Part shown: piece by piece, positions 7,425 to 16,748 of the stretch
Layout of the letters: each line of letters begins with the position of its first letter
How positions within the stretch are numbered: position 1 is the first letter of the stretch
DNA from: a virus
Length of the DNA stretch: 64,000 bases
IMG/VR virus record: IMGVR_UViG_3300036818_000127
Coordinates: 1 to 64,000 of that record
Strand: one strand, 5' to 3'
Position numbers and translations under genes: made by a program
Notes under the pieces: generated by a model
What the model saw: the letters and a program-made list of their open reading frames with translations, nothing else
Told to the model about the DNA's origin: nothing
Databases searched by the model: none

Positions 7425-9680
7425 CTAGTCATTCCTTTCTGTTGCGATTCCATCTCGCGTGTTACCTATCCCTTGTCCGTCTCGTGTGTATCCTTTGATA
7501 GCGACATAATGAACTGATGTTCCACTTCCTATCTCTGCTACTAAGACAGTATCCGGCGGTGCTTGAGAGAAACCTAGTAGGGAGACAAGTTCAGATAGGG
7601 CCACGCTATCCGGCGGAGCTACAAAAACTGCTACTCCGCCTGATGTGAGCATGGCAAGCTCTGAAAGCTGCACATTCTCAGGTGTGGCTTGAACTTTTCC
7701 AAGCATGAATTTTTGTTCTAAAAGCTGTATAAGATCAGTAGATTGGGCATTCCCCACCACCTGTACCAATTCTGTAAGTTGAGCAAAGTCTGATGCCTGC
7801 ATGCTTCCCTGTAAGGCGGTAGTCTCTGCTGAAAACACGCTCTCGATGGACTGGATGATACCTTTTAATTGAGAGAGGTCAGAAAGTTGGGTAGTATCAG
7901 AGTTTTGGAGAGTACCTAGGGAATTGATAGCCTCACCTAACTGCACTGTTTCAGGCGAGATTACAGTGTTGCCTTGCAAGGAAGTTTGATCGCTTGGCCC
8001 AGTAGTATCTGTGATTTTAGGCAATCCAAGTAAGGATACAAGATCAGAAATGGCAACAGACTCCGGTGGTGCAATAAAGACGGTTGCTGTAAAGGAAGAA
8101 ACAGTCTCGCTAAGGAGGATACTCTCAAACCCTAGAGTAGTCGCCCCTAGTAGATTAAGCAGATCAGATAATGGTATAGCTTCTGATAGTTGAATAGAGC
8201 CTTTTAAGGAATAGCTTTCCCCTAATTGCAGGATCTCGATACTCTGAGATTGGTTCGTGAGCTGTGAAGTCTCTCCAGGTTGCACATTTTCAAGACTTTG
8301 AAGCTTCCCAGCCTGAGAACTATTCTCACTAAGTTGAACATTCTCACTAACTATAGAGGTCATGCCTAATAGATTGATAGTTTCTGTTAGCGGATCAGTA
8401 TCCGTATTTTGCATGGACCCTAAGAGCGTGGGTGTACTCTCTCCTGGCTGAGCAGTGTCTATAGAGGATGGCCGTCCTATCTGTGAGCCACTATCCCCTG
8501 GCTGTGCTAATTCTGCTGCTACCTGAGTACTTCCTAGTAGTGTCATTTGATCAGCAATTGGGTCGCTATCAATGATTGAAGGTCTTCCTACTAGTGCTGT
8601 TGTTCCCTCCCCTGGCTGTGCATTCTCTGCTGCTATTGATGTTATCCCTAAGAGCTGATTTAGGTCTGCTAGGGATGCAGTATCACTAGTGGATGGTTTC
8701 CCAGCTAAGGCTGGAGTATTCTCTCCAGGTTGTGCATTCTCAGAAGCTATTGAAGTAGATCCTGATAGATTTGACTGATCAGATAGTGGCGCACTATCAG
8801 GAACCTGGGTAGACCCTAAGAGAGAGGTAGTTAATTCTAGAGGTGACACACTCTCGCTGGGCTTTGGCATACCTGCTAGCAATGTCGTTTCCCCTATAGA
8901 TACATTCTCAGGAGTAGGTGATGCCTTCCCCGCAAGCGTGCTTAAATCAAGTACTGAAACAGTATCTATAGTGGACGGATTCCCTCCTATTGCAAGTATC
9001 TCTGAAAGCGATGGGGATTCAGATAATGATGGAAGTCCAATAATTGTATATATCTCTGAAACAGATACAGACTCATCAGGAGCGGTAAATGTATTGGTGG
9101 TAGATGCAGGTGTAAACGTACTAGTTGTTATTTGCATGTCATTGGCAACGCCAGCAGAAGATGAGTTGCCAATATAAATAGTGGGATTATCGCCACCTGC
9201 ATTAGAACTATTATCATGATACCATAAATCTGTATATAAACCATCAGTTGCATTAGCAAATGTTATTGTGCTCATAGAGGTATTTGTAAAGGTATAGGTT
9301 GTTTTAGCTGCCGTGTTTGTGGCCTTGTTAATAGTCCCAATTAGAGTATAAACACCACTTACCCATCTAAAAAAACGAATTGTGCAGTCTGACGTTGTTG
9401 ATGCGACGTGCGCAAATGTGAAGATGGCACCCCAATTTCCAGTTGCAAACGTGCCTGCGCCTGGGTAGACTATCCATCCATGGCCCGTTGGAGTCGCGGG
9501 AATGGCCGTAACAGTTGCAAGTCCCGCGCTTCCTTGTGACCACACTTCCGCAAAGACATTTGAGGCAGTCAGAATCGTCTGCTTCGATGTCTCAACACCG
9601 CCGCTAGCCGATGCCATTGCGCAAGCAGTTGCCAGCGTTCCATCTGCAATTGATGTACCGTAGTATGTCAATGTTGCCAT
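7425..9680 (-). CDS. Repetitive fibre-like tail protein
   Basis: 751 residues. Residues 1-195 are a beta-rich head domain (many Thr/Ala/Gly, 'GHGWIVYPGAGTFATGNWG'). From about 200 to 725 there are some 25-28 imperfect repeats of 18-20 residues with the pattern S-x-E-x-V-x-L-S-E-x-x-x-L-x-G (variants 'ENAQPGE', 'DTASLADL', 'ESVALSELVSLLG'). The 3' end is a short unique tail. Such Ser/Leu/Gly repeats usually build a long beta-solenoid or fibrous stalk, fitting a receptor-binding tail fibre or appendage. No catalytic motif seen. Repeat number is likely to vary between relatives. Confidence 0.75.
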   Translation of the reverse strand: MATLTYYGTSIADGTLATACAMASASGGVETSKQTILTASNVFAEVWSQGSAGLATVTAIPATPTGHGWIVYPGAGTFATGNWGAIFTFAHVASTTSDCTIRFFRWVSGVYTLIGTINKATNTAAKTTYTFTNTSMSTITFANATDGLYTDLWYHDNSSNAGGDNPTIYIGNSSSAGVANDMQITTSTFTPASTTNTFTAPDESVSVSEIYTIIGLPSLSESPSLSEILAIGGNPSTIDTVSVLDLSTLAGKASPTPENVSIGETTLLAGMPKPSESVSPLELTTSLLGSTQVPDSAPLSDQSNLSGSTSIASENAQPGENTPALAGKPSTSDTASLADLNQLLGITSIAAENAQPGEGTTALVGRPSIIDSDPIADQMTLLGSTQVAAELAQPGDSGSQIGRPSSIDTAQPGESTPTLLGSMQNTDTDPLTETINLLGMTSIVSENVQLSENSSQAGKLQSLENVQPGETSQLTNQSQSIEILQLGESYSLKGSIQLSEAIPLSDLLNLLGATTLGFESILLSETVSSFTATVFIAPPESVAISDLVSLLGLPKITDTTGPSDQTSLQGNTVISPETVQLGEAINSLGTLQNSDTTQLSDLSQLKGIIQSIESVFSAETTALQGSMQASDFAQLTELVQVVGNAQSTDLIQLLEQKFMLGKVQATPENVQLSELAMLTSGGVAVFVAPPDSVALSELVSLLGFSQAPPDTVLVAEIGSGTSVHYVAIKGYTRDGQGIGNTRDGIATERND

Positions 9681-9683
9681 TGA

Positions 9684-9968
9684 TCAAGTTACCCCTAACA
9701 CACCAGCACAGTTAAACAAAAACACGCTCCCTGTCGCGTGTGCCTGACCAGCGGCTAACAGATTGAAATTAGCAAGATCAGCTATAAAAGCTTGGATTAA
9801 GGCTTTATCTCCTGATGCAATACCAAGACCATCCATCACTGTTCCAGTCAAGTTCTGATTGTAAATGAACTGCCTGTCCTTAGCCCAATTGATGATCCTT
9901 CTCCACTCTTGCACGTCGTTTTGAAGTGCAACAGTTAAGTGTGTTGAGTCCATTGGAATGAATGACAT
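9684..9968 (-). CDS. Small tail-region protein
   Basis: 94 residues, AAAGGAG upstream. Helical first half ('LQNDVQEWRRIINWAKDRQF') and Ala/Gly-rich second half. Unrecognised; operon position between two fibre-type proteins suggests a virion or chaperone role. Confidence 0.7.
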   Translation of the reverse strand: MSFIPMDSTHLTVALQNDVQEWRRIINWAKDRQFIYNQNLTGTVMDGLGIASGDKALIQAFIADLANFNLLAAGQAHATGSVFLFNCAGVLGVT

Positions 9969-10009
9969 ATCTTTCTCCTTTCTGTTGATATACAGGCATT
10001 AGATGTATA

Positions 10010-10885
10010 TCAACACTTTTCGACCAAAGTGAGAGTTTCGTTTGTGCTTGAGTTGAGTACAAATCCAGGAATAATAATGTGAGAAGCTGTAGTGCCTGTT
10101 CCTATTGTTGCATTATTTGATGTGTATGCCTCCGTGTAAGTACCAGCATTGCCTGATGTACCCGTAATTGTTGCGACGATAGTTACCTGCCGATTACCGA
10201 GTCCCGAGGTTGCAAGGAATGTAAATGCGCCACCTGCCAGTGCTCCAGAGTCAACGGTCCCACTGACTGAAGAGGGATTGTCGGTAACTGAGGGGATCGC
10301 GCAGATGTCTGTGCCAATTGGAAAGTTTGCACTTGGAGTAAAGGAGGTAACTGTAAGAGATGTGGCAAGGGCAGCAGCGAGAGCACTTAGTGTTACTGTC
10401 TGTGGCGTTGCCCCATTGTAGCCAAGCGTCAACGTTGCGCCGTTAGCAAGTGCTGCGGTCAGAGCTGAAATGGAGAGCGATGTAATAGGAGAGACACCTG
10501 TAGCGGCAGTTAGTTTTGCACATGCTCCATTCGGAGACACCACTACATGACTCATGATAGCAATGGCACTACCTGCATTATTCCATAGATTCTTTAGCAG
10601 GGAGATGCCGCCATTGTCCGTAATAACGTTATGATGACATGATCTTTCATGCAGCTCGCCAGTATTGGCATCCCAATTCTCTAATTCCCAGATACACTGG
10701 TGGCGAGCTGACCCCTTGACTACTTCCTCAAAGGATATTGGTTTTTGCTTCCCTCTCCAGTAGCCTGGAATAGCAATATAGCGATACTCAGGGAGGTGAA
10801 GGCCAGATTTAAGCCTTTTTGTCTTCCATTCGTGGAGCATTCTCCTATTCTCAGGTATCTCATTAGGCAGAATGATATTAGCCAT
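10010..10885 (-). CDS. Probable tail fibre/appendage protein
   Basis: 291 residues. A hydrophilic N-terminal 100 residues ('YIAIPGYWRGKQKPISFEEV', 'CIWELENWDANTGELHERSC') of the type that anchors to the tail, then a Thr/Ser/Ala/Gly-rich beta region to the end ('LTLGYNGATPQTVTLSALAA'). This pattern matches phage appendage proteins. Start overlaps the upstream stop; GGAAGG precedes it. Confidence 0.65.
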   Translation of the reverse strand: MANIILPNEIPENRRMLHEWKTKRLKSGLHLPEYRYIAIPGYWRGKQKPISFEEVVKGSARHQCIWELENWDANTGELHERSCHHNVITDNGGISLLKNLWNNAGSAIAIMSHVVVSPNGACAKLTAATGVSPITSLSISALTAALANGATLTLGYNGATPQTVTLSALAAALATSLTVTSFTPSANFPIGTDICAIPSVTDNPSSVSGTVDSGALAGGAFTFLATSGLGNRQVTIVATITGTSGNAGTYTEAYTSNNATIGTGTTASHIIIPGFVLNSSTNETLTLVEKC

Positions 10886-11214
10886 TATTCACCTTCCTCT
10901 TCTTCTGTTTCAGAGTCTTCCTCATCCTCATATTCATAAGCAGGGATCTCCCCATAGAAATCTGGTTCGTTATGCCATTTGGTTTCTTCTGGATTTCTCG
11001 GGTGATTCCAGGAATGCTTCTCAGGAGAAGTATTGTAGACTGCACCTTTTACGCCTAGAGATTTCCCGCCCTTGTCAATCTCTAGATCAGCATAGTGAAG
11101 GCCATCTCTCTCTTCTATGCTCTTAATGGTTGCTTCGTATATCTGACCATCATGATCAATATAGAAGGCCTTCTCATCTATGCTTGTTTCTTTATTGTTT
11201 ACGATAATTGCCAT
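10885..11214 (-). CDS. Hypothetical protein with acidic tail
   Basis: 109 residues; small beta-type domain ('AFYIDHDGQIYEATIKSIEE') followed by an acidic run (last 22 residues almost all Glu/Asp). Unrecognised; minor virion or assembly protein by position. Confidence 0.7.
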   Translation of the reverse strand: MAIIVNNKETSIDEKAFYIDHDGQIYEATIKSIEERDGLHYADLEIDKGGKSLGVKGAVYNTSPEKHSWNHPRNPEETKWHNEPDFYGEIPAYEYEDEEDSETEEEEGE

Positions 11215-11277
11215 GTTGTCGCCTGCCCTCTCTTGAAAGGATCAAGCTGACGGCCAGTCATGCTGGTTTCTCATCAG

Positions 11278-11478
11278 TTACACTATGTTGATCATTCCCA
11301 TCATGATCAGGTTGACTGATGGGTTGATGCCTTGCGTCGCTTCGACATCTGTCTGGACTGGATCGGTCCAGAGCCATACAAGGAAGTATGTATCAGTATG
11401 GAGTAGGGTTGTCCCCCTGTATCCATTCATAGTATCAAGGTCGCTTTGTGTATTCTTCGTGACATACACAGAATTCAT
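11278..11478 (-). CDS. Small hypothetical protein
   Basis: 66 residues with AGGAGAGAG upstream. Hydrophobic, Trp-containing centre ('YFLVWLWTDPVQTD'). Unrecognised; lies between the hub and fibre genes. Confidence 0.6.
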   Translation of the reverse strand: MNSVYVTKNTQSDLDTMNGYRGTTLLHTDTYFLVWLWTDPVQTDVEATQGINPSVNLIMMGMINIV

Positions 11479-11494
11479 GTATTCTCTCTCCTTT

Positions 11495-14400
11495 CTAATT
11501 GACAGTAGAAGCTAGAAGCTTCATCCAGCTCCCAGCGTTAGGCCCCATCTCGCACGTCACTGCATACCAGTACATCTGCGTAGGGTTGCCGCTAGCAGGA
11601 TCTAGCGTTGTTGTTTGCGTCATGTCGATGGAGGTGATAAGTGCTGAGATATCATTCATGCTCGTTTCAGGATTGAAGATGGGAAGATACTGGCCGATTG
11701 CGAGACCTGATCGCAGTGTAGAGAACTGGATCTCATTGCCGATAACCCCATTCCTTTGAAGCAATTCATTAGCCAGGGCGGTGGCCGCTGCCATGTTGAG
11801 ATTTTGAGATGAGACATCAGTCGTTTCCTCTACAATTCCCGTACCTCCAGACAGTGCTGCAAATTGTGCTTGTGAGGTAGTTCCTGGAAACTGACCAATA
11901 TTGTCTACTGTGACTGTTGTCGTGAACTGATAGGTATAGCTTGGGAAGCTAAGCCGGTCTGTTGGTTGCAAGAGTTTGCCGGACGCATCCTGGTCGATTA
12001 CCGCACTATCAAGTGTCCAGTAGAAATCCTTACCTGTATCAATGCCTTTCACCCCGACCGCCTGGAGCTGGTCGTTGAGGTAGATGGTCGGTGTGTCAAT
12101 GAGGATGCCTCCGAGCGTCCAGGACCGCGTTGTGCTATCCCCTGTCTTGAATTCGCTCCCTACTCCAGTCGCAACAACGCCTGTGATGTTTTGCCTGTTC
12201 CTATAGAGGTCCCCATTATTAGTGACCTGGAGGGCTTGCGGGCCAGCAACAAGAATATCCTTATTCGTCAGAATCCAAGGTGCTGGAATAGCCTGATAGG
12301 ATGCAAAGATTATATTGAGACTCTTATCAATAACCCAATAGGTATTTGACTTCTTTGCAATATCATCATTATTTGCTGAGATATAGGTAAAGAGATAGCT
12401 TGCAGTAGGGATAAGGGCACCAAGGTTGATATTTGGATGAAGAGCAGCGAGCACTAGGTTCGTTAATTGTGGCGTAACTTCTGGATCTGCACTCATCATT
12501 GTTATTCGTGTATAGGCATTGATCCCACTAAGGGATTGCCCGAGCGGTTGTATCCTCAGATTATGGAAAGAGTCCCCATTTCCGCCTGTCCCGCTAACAT
12601 GGATGAGCCCTACTTTTCCAGGTCCTACGAGACTGCTATCTGTTGTTGAGATCACACTATTCCCATCGAAGAAGATCGTGATTGCCGTACCTACCATCAT
12701 GGCGCGGATGCGGTAGGGTGTTCCCCTATTGAAGGTGATCGCTGTACTTGTTCCCAGCTGCGTCTTGACATTGGCGACTACCTTGAATAGCTTCAGAGTA
12801 TTGATTGAACCTGCATTAGAGGCGCTATCAAAGAGGTCAAGCTCATAGAAGTTACTTGCATCTGTCTGCCGCCAGACCAGCCCGCCGCAATTAATCTGGT
12901 CAGCATCTACAATCACATCTATATCCTTGACGGAGACGGAAGATTGAGAAGTGAGAGCCCCGACAGCAAAGAAGGCAGAAGGATTAGCCTGACTGCTATA
13001 GGTAGTAGCAATCCAGCCAGGAGTACGTACCACATTTGAGACACGTACCTCATCTATAGATCCAAGATAATAGCCTAATGCATCAGTACGCCTGCCAATA
13101 TTGAATAAGCTAGAGGTCCCTAGGGCAAGGGAAAGGCTTCCATTATTCGCTGCTACTGCTCCATTGATGTAGAGCACAACTGTGTGTGAGCTGGCTACAT
13201 AGGTCCCGACGAGGTGATACCACGTGTTAATGTTCCATGCTTGACTTGCGATAATATGCTGTCCTGTAGCATCATTGACTGCAAAGGCGATGGTCCCGCC
13301 TCCAGCAGCATCTAAGGCAAATTGGTAGACATTTGTTCCATCGATATTGTTGATGAGGATGCGAGGGTCAGCTCCATTTGAGTCTATGGCAAAGGAGGCT
13401 GCATTGATCCATAGCTCAATAGTCTTATCTCCAGTGATATCTACAGCCGCACCTGCAACACTAAAATAATCTGCCAGCCCATCAAAGGTAAATCCCCCAT
13501 CGATCTTGCCGCTAGTTTGCACAGGAGCATTATTCTGTACTGCCGTTTGAGCATTGGAGGTAGAGTCTAGTTGGTTGGCACCTGATACTGCATCCATGTG
13601 CCAGACAGCTTTGTAGTTTGAGTCCCAGACGCTAGTAGCAGCCTCCTGAGTAGTAGAGATAGAGGCATTATTAAAGTAGATATAGAGTACGGTATCTACT
13701 GTATGAGAAAGTGTTGGTATTCGTATCCACATCTCTATCTCGCCTGTTACGGGATTATAGCTCTCTATCTCATGATCAAGCTTTATAGTCTCTGTACTAT
13801 CAACAAAGATAATATCAAACCCATTGATATTATGAACATACCCACCGTTATCAACTGTTGCAAGCTGTGGATCGACCATAGAGATGGGAAAGTTGAAGTT
13901 CGTGAGATCTGACCCACCAATCACTTTTGTATGACTGATAATAATTTGCTTCTTATTAAGGTAGGAAGTATTAAACCAGACAGGAGAATAGAGCAAGAGG
14001 GCACTTGTTCCGCTGTTGATAGTGACTCGTGAGTTTGCAGTATCAAAGTTCCAGGTCCCTACTACTCCGCTAGTCTTGAAGGTGCTGACATAGTTGAGAT
14101 GAGAGTCGATGGCAAAGGTATCAAGGACTGGAGGGGGTTGAGTAGTGATCCCAGCGATTGGACCGCCGTTGAGCACATTGGTATAAGTCACATTGTCAGG
14201 CGACGTGGCTACGACTACCGTCGTGTTTGGAGGCGTGATAGCACTCCAGTTCACGACGGTAGCCCCAGCCACTAACGCAGAGGCCAAGGAGAGAACAGGA
14301 GAAATACGTGTGCCACTACTGCTATACCCACCCAGAACACGGGCCACTAAACTTTGAAGCTGAGGGGCAGCACTAGCACTAGCTGTTGTTAAGGTAACTT

Positions 14401-16747
14401 TCAACTGGAAAGAAATACCTGATAGAGATTGACCTAATGTGAGGTTCGGGATAGGACCACCATTCGTGACCGTTTGGAAAGAGCTACCTCCATTGATGGT
14501 ACTCTCTACAAGAATGTTCGTGCTCTGGTTGCCAATTGACTCATCCTGCCAACTCACCACGCTATTGAGATAGGTTCCTGCTCCCGTCAAGGAAGTACTT
14601 GGATTTTTGAACGTCCCATTAAGTCCTACTACAGTTACCCCAAAGTTGTTGAACTGCCCTTGGTACCCCGATGATACATTGGCATTAGAAGCGCGAAATG
14701 AAATCTTACCAGAAGCAGTATAAGTACCATCAGTTGAATTAATGAGTACAGTATCATCTACCCATACCTGATGATTAGTCCCATTAAAAATGATTGTGAC
14801 GTGATGCCAGCTAGCCGTTGTAAGACCTGTAGATGCTGAGGCAACCTGTGTTCTTGTACCTGTAGAGGAAGCAGAACTATTTGATCCTTTTTGCAATGAT
14901 ACTGTATTTAGGGCACACTGAACAGAGTAGGCATAATTAGCATCCCAATTGCTATCATTTGTTCCTCTATAGCTAATGGCGGCGAACCCATCTGTTCTGT
15001 CAAAGTAGATATCACAGTCTATTCTTCCAGCCTGCCAACTCCCAGCAAAGTCTGCCCTTGCATGCCCTTCCATTGAGACGCCTGTTGCAACCCACAGCAC
15101 TCCGCGATTGCAGAACATCTTGATAGTTGTAGGGCCTGGGCCAGACCCAGAGGCACCAAAGAGAACTAATCCTGAAAGGTCTGCTGTACTCCATTCCCTG
15201 ACAACCTGCAATAGTATGAGAAGCGTCCCTGGAACCTGAGTATTCGTAAAAGTCATCCCTGGTGCATTCCACTCGGCATTTGTTGTTCCTGACCATGTTA
15301 CGTCTGATTTCGTGGCCGTATAGCTCGGGTCAAGGGTAACCTGCAAGCTATTAAGAGCAGGTGCCGACTCAGGAGAGGCACCAACGACCTGCTGAAAGGT
15401 TTGTTTAAACGTGAGGGTTTTCCCTGTAAGAGAAAGACCTGCGGGAAGATTAGGGAGGGCTACATTATTCTGGCAAATAGTAAAGGAGTTCCCACCATCA
15501 AGGCTATATTCTACTTGTACACTTGTCTTTTCTGGCTCTGTTACCTGCCATGATATGAATGAACTTCTTAGTATACTAACAGCGCCAATGGAATAATCAG
15601 AGCTGACACGGCTGGCTGTCGTAAAGTCATAGGTATCAACAATAGTACAGCTTACATTAGAATAGCCGCTATTGAATAATTGGCGAGGTGGGTTGACATC
15701 AAATGTGCTACTAAAGAAGGTATTGACAGTAGAACCGCCGCTATCAACTTCTAGGATATTTTTGAAGTATGCAGTATATGTGCCTGATGAATTTCCCTCT
15801 AACACAACAGTAAGATAGGCAATCGTTTTACCGCTGAAATTATCTAGTAAGAAACTACGATGGTACCACTTCCCTTTTGCATTGCCGCCTATCTCCTGAG
15901 ATGGATGAGGTGGAATATTTTGTGAGTCATAATAGCGATAATCCTGCACTGCATCTCGAAGTGTCGTCCCATCCGTAAACACGATGTCAACCCCGACTTG
16001 CCCTGATGGTGATGCTGGATCGATCCATACATCATAGACGAGATAGCGGCTGCCGACTACAGTAATGCCACCTCCTGAGAAGAATTGAATATAGGTATAG
16101 GCATTGCCATCCCCTGTTAAGCTTTGTGTCCCGACTAACTTAATTGCAGGTGTAGCTGTAGGTATCAGGCTATTGTTGGCTGCGGTGGTATTGGTGAGAG
16201 ATCCTGTAGAGAAGTTAGAAGTTGTATCCTCAACGATATTGACCTGAGATCCTGCAAGATTAAGTTCTAAATCCCCGCCGAGGTTAGGAGTTGCCATCGT
16301 TCCCGCGAGCGTGCCCTGACCAAAATCAGCTTGGTTATTATCCTCTCTGATTGCATAATTTGCGCTTACACCCTCTGCTGCAAGGACATCATTGACCATG
16401 CCTGCAACAATCACGCCTCCATATTGATTAGTATAGACTCTATTGCTTGTTCTCTTGTCTGCAATGAAGTGATTATCAATACATGCAATAGTATGGTAGC
16501 GCATTGTATTATTGCCAGGGACCTTATTAATTTGAGAGGTATTGATAAAACCTGTGAAGATTGTCCCTTGCAAGGTATCGGATATAGTAACTTGCTGCCC
16601 CTTCTGGAAGAGGAAGGCACTATTATCATCTCGTATAACAAAGTCACAGGTTGAACGCTCATCAATCTTAGTAGAGAGCTTGAAAGATCCCTGGAAAATG
16701 TTATAGGTGCTACCTGCCACTGTGACGGTGAGAGTCGTAACTGTCAT
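11495..16747 (-). CDS. Giant baseplate hub/receptor-binding protein with LamG-type insertions
   Basis: 1750 residues. Residues 1-150 look like the N-terminal part of a siphovirus baseplate hub ('GTIFTGFINTSQ', 'IACIDNHFIADKR', 'YGGVIVAGMVNDVLAAEGV'); the last 300 residues look like the matching C-terminal part ('TIYLNDQLQAVGVKG', 'NEIQFSTLRSGLAIGQYLPI'). Between them are about 1200 residues of beta-sandwich modules: a DUF2341-like domain ('WFNTSYLNKKQIIISH') and LamG/concanavalin-A-like domains ('GFTFDGLADYFSV', 'TIELWINAASF', 'WYHLVGTYVASSHTVVLYIN'), expected to bind glycans. It follows the tape measure directly, the normal place for the hub. Start has AGGTAAG upstream. Confidence 0.8.
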   Translation of the reverse strand: MTVTTLTVTVAGSTYNIFQGSFKLSTKIDERSTCDFVIRDDNSAFLFQKGQQVTISDTLQGTIFTGFINTSQINKVPGNNTMRYHTIACIDNHFIADKRTSNRVYTNQYGGVIVAGMVNDVLAAEGVSANYAIREDNNQADFGQGTLAGTMATPNLGGDLELNLAGSQVNIVEDTTSNFSTGSLTNTTAANNSLIPTATPAIKLVGTQSLTGDGNAYTYIQFFSGGGITVVGSRYLVYDVWIDPASPSGQVGVDIVFTDGTTLRDAVQDYRYYDSQNIPPHPSQEIGGNAKGKWYHRSFLLDNFSGKTIAYLTVVLEGNSSGTYTAYFKNILEVDSGGSTVNTFFSSTFDVNPPRQLFNSGYSNVSCTIVDTYDFTTASRVSSDYSIGAVSILRSSFISWQVTEPEKTSVQVEYSLDGGNSFTICQNNVALPNLPAGLSLTGKTLTFKQTFQQVVGASPESAPALNSLQVTLDPSYTATKSDVTWSGTTNAEWNAPGMTFTNTQVPGTLLILLQVVREWSTADLSGLVLFGASGSGPGPTTIKMFCNRGVLWVATGVSMEGHARADFAGSWQAGRIDCDIYFDRTDGFAAISYRGTNDSNWDANYAYSVQCALNTVSLQKGSNSSASSTGTRTQVASASTGLTTASWHHVTIIFNGTNHQVWVDDTVLINSTDGTYTASGKISFRASNANVSSGYQGQFNNFGVTVVGLNGTFKNPSTSLTGAGTYLNSVVSWQDESIGNQSTNILVESTINGGSSFQTVTNGGPIPNLTLGQSLSGISFQLKVTLTTASASAAPQLQSLVARVLGGYSSSGTRISPVLSLASALVAGATVVNWSAITPPNTTVVVATSPDNVTYTNVLNGGPIAGITTQPPPVLDTFAIDSHLNYVSTFKTSGVVGTWNFDTANSRVTINSGTSALLLYSPVWFNTSYLNKKQIIISHTKVIGGSDLTNFNFPISMVDPQLATVDNGGYVHNINGFDIIFVDSTETIKLDHEIESYNPVTGEIEMWIRIPTLSHTVDTVLYIYFNNASISTTQEAATSVWDSNYKAVWHMDAVSGANQLDSTSNAQTAVQNNAPVQTSGKIDGGFTFDGLADYFSVAGAAVDITGDKTIELWINAASFAIDSNGADPRILINNIDGTNVYQFALDAAGGGTIAFAVNDATGQHIIASQAWNINTWYHLVGTYVASSHTVVLYINGAVAANNGSLSLALGTSSLFNIGRRTDALGYYLGSIDEVRVSNVVRTPGWIATTYSSQANPSAFFAVGALTSQSSVSVKDIDVIVDADQINCGGLVWRQTDASNFYELDLFDSASNAGSINTLKLFKVVANVKTQLGTSTAITFNRGTPYRIRAMMVGTAITIFFDGNSVISTTDSSLVGPGKVGLIHVSGTGGNGDSFHNLRIQPLGQSLSGINAYTRITMMSADPEVTPQLTNLVLAALHPNINLGALIPTASYLFTYISANNDDIAKKSNTYWVIDKSLNIIFASYQAIPAPWILTNKDILVAGPQALQVTNNGDLYRNRQNITGVVATGVGSEFKTGDSTTRSWTLGGILIDTPTIYLNDQLQAVGVKGIDTGKDFYWTLDSAVIDQDASGKLLQPTDRLSFPSYTYQFTTTVTVDNIGQFPGTTSQAQFAALSGGTGIVEETTDVSSQNLNMAAATALANELLQRNGVIGNEIQFSTLRSGLAIGQYLPIFNPETSMNDISALITSIDMTQTTTLDPASGNPTQMYWYAVTCEMGPNAGSWMKLLASTVN

Positions 16748-16748
16748 C

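Noticed and set aside
7425-9680. Target gene of a diversity-generating retroelement
   Set aside because: No reverse transcriptase and no template repeat in the window; the variation is between protein repeats.
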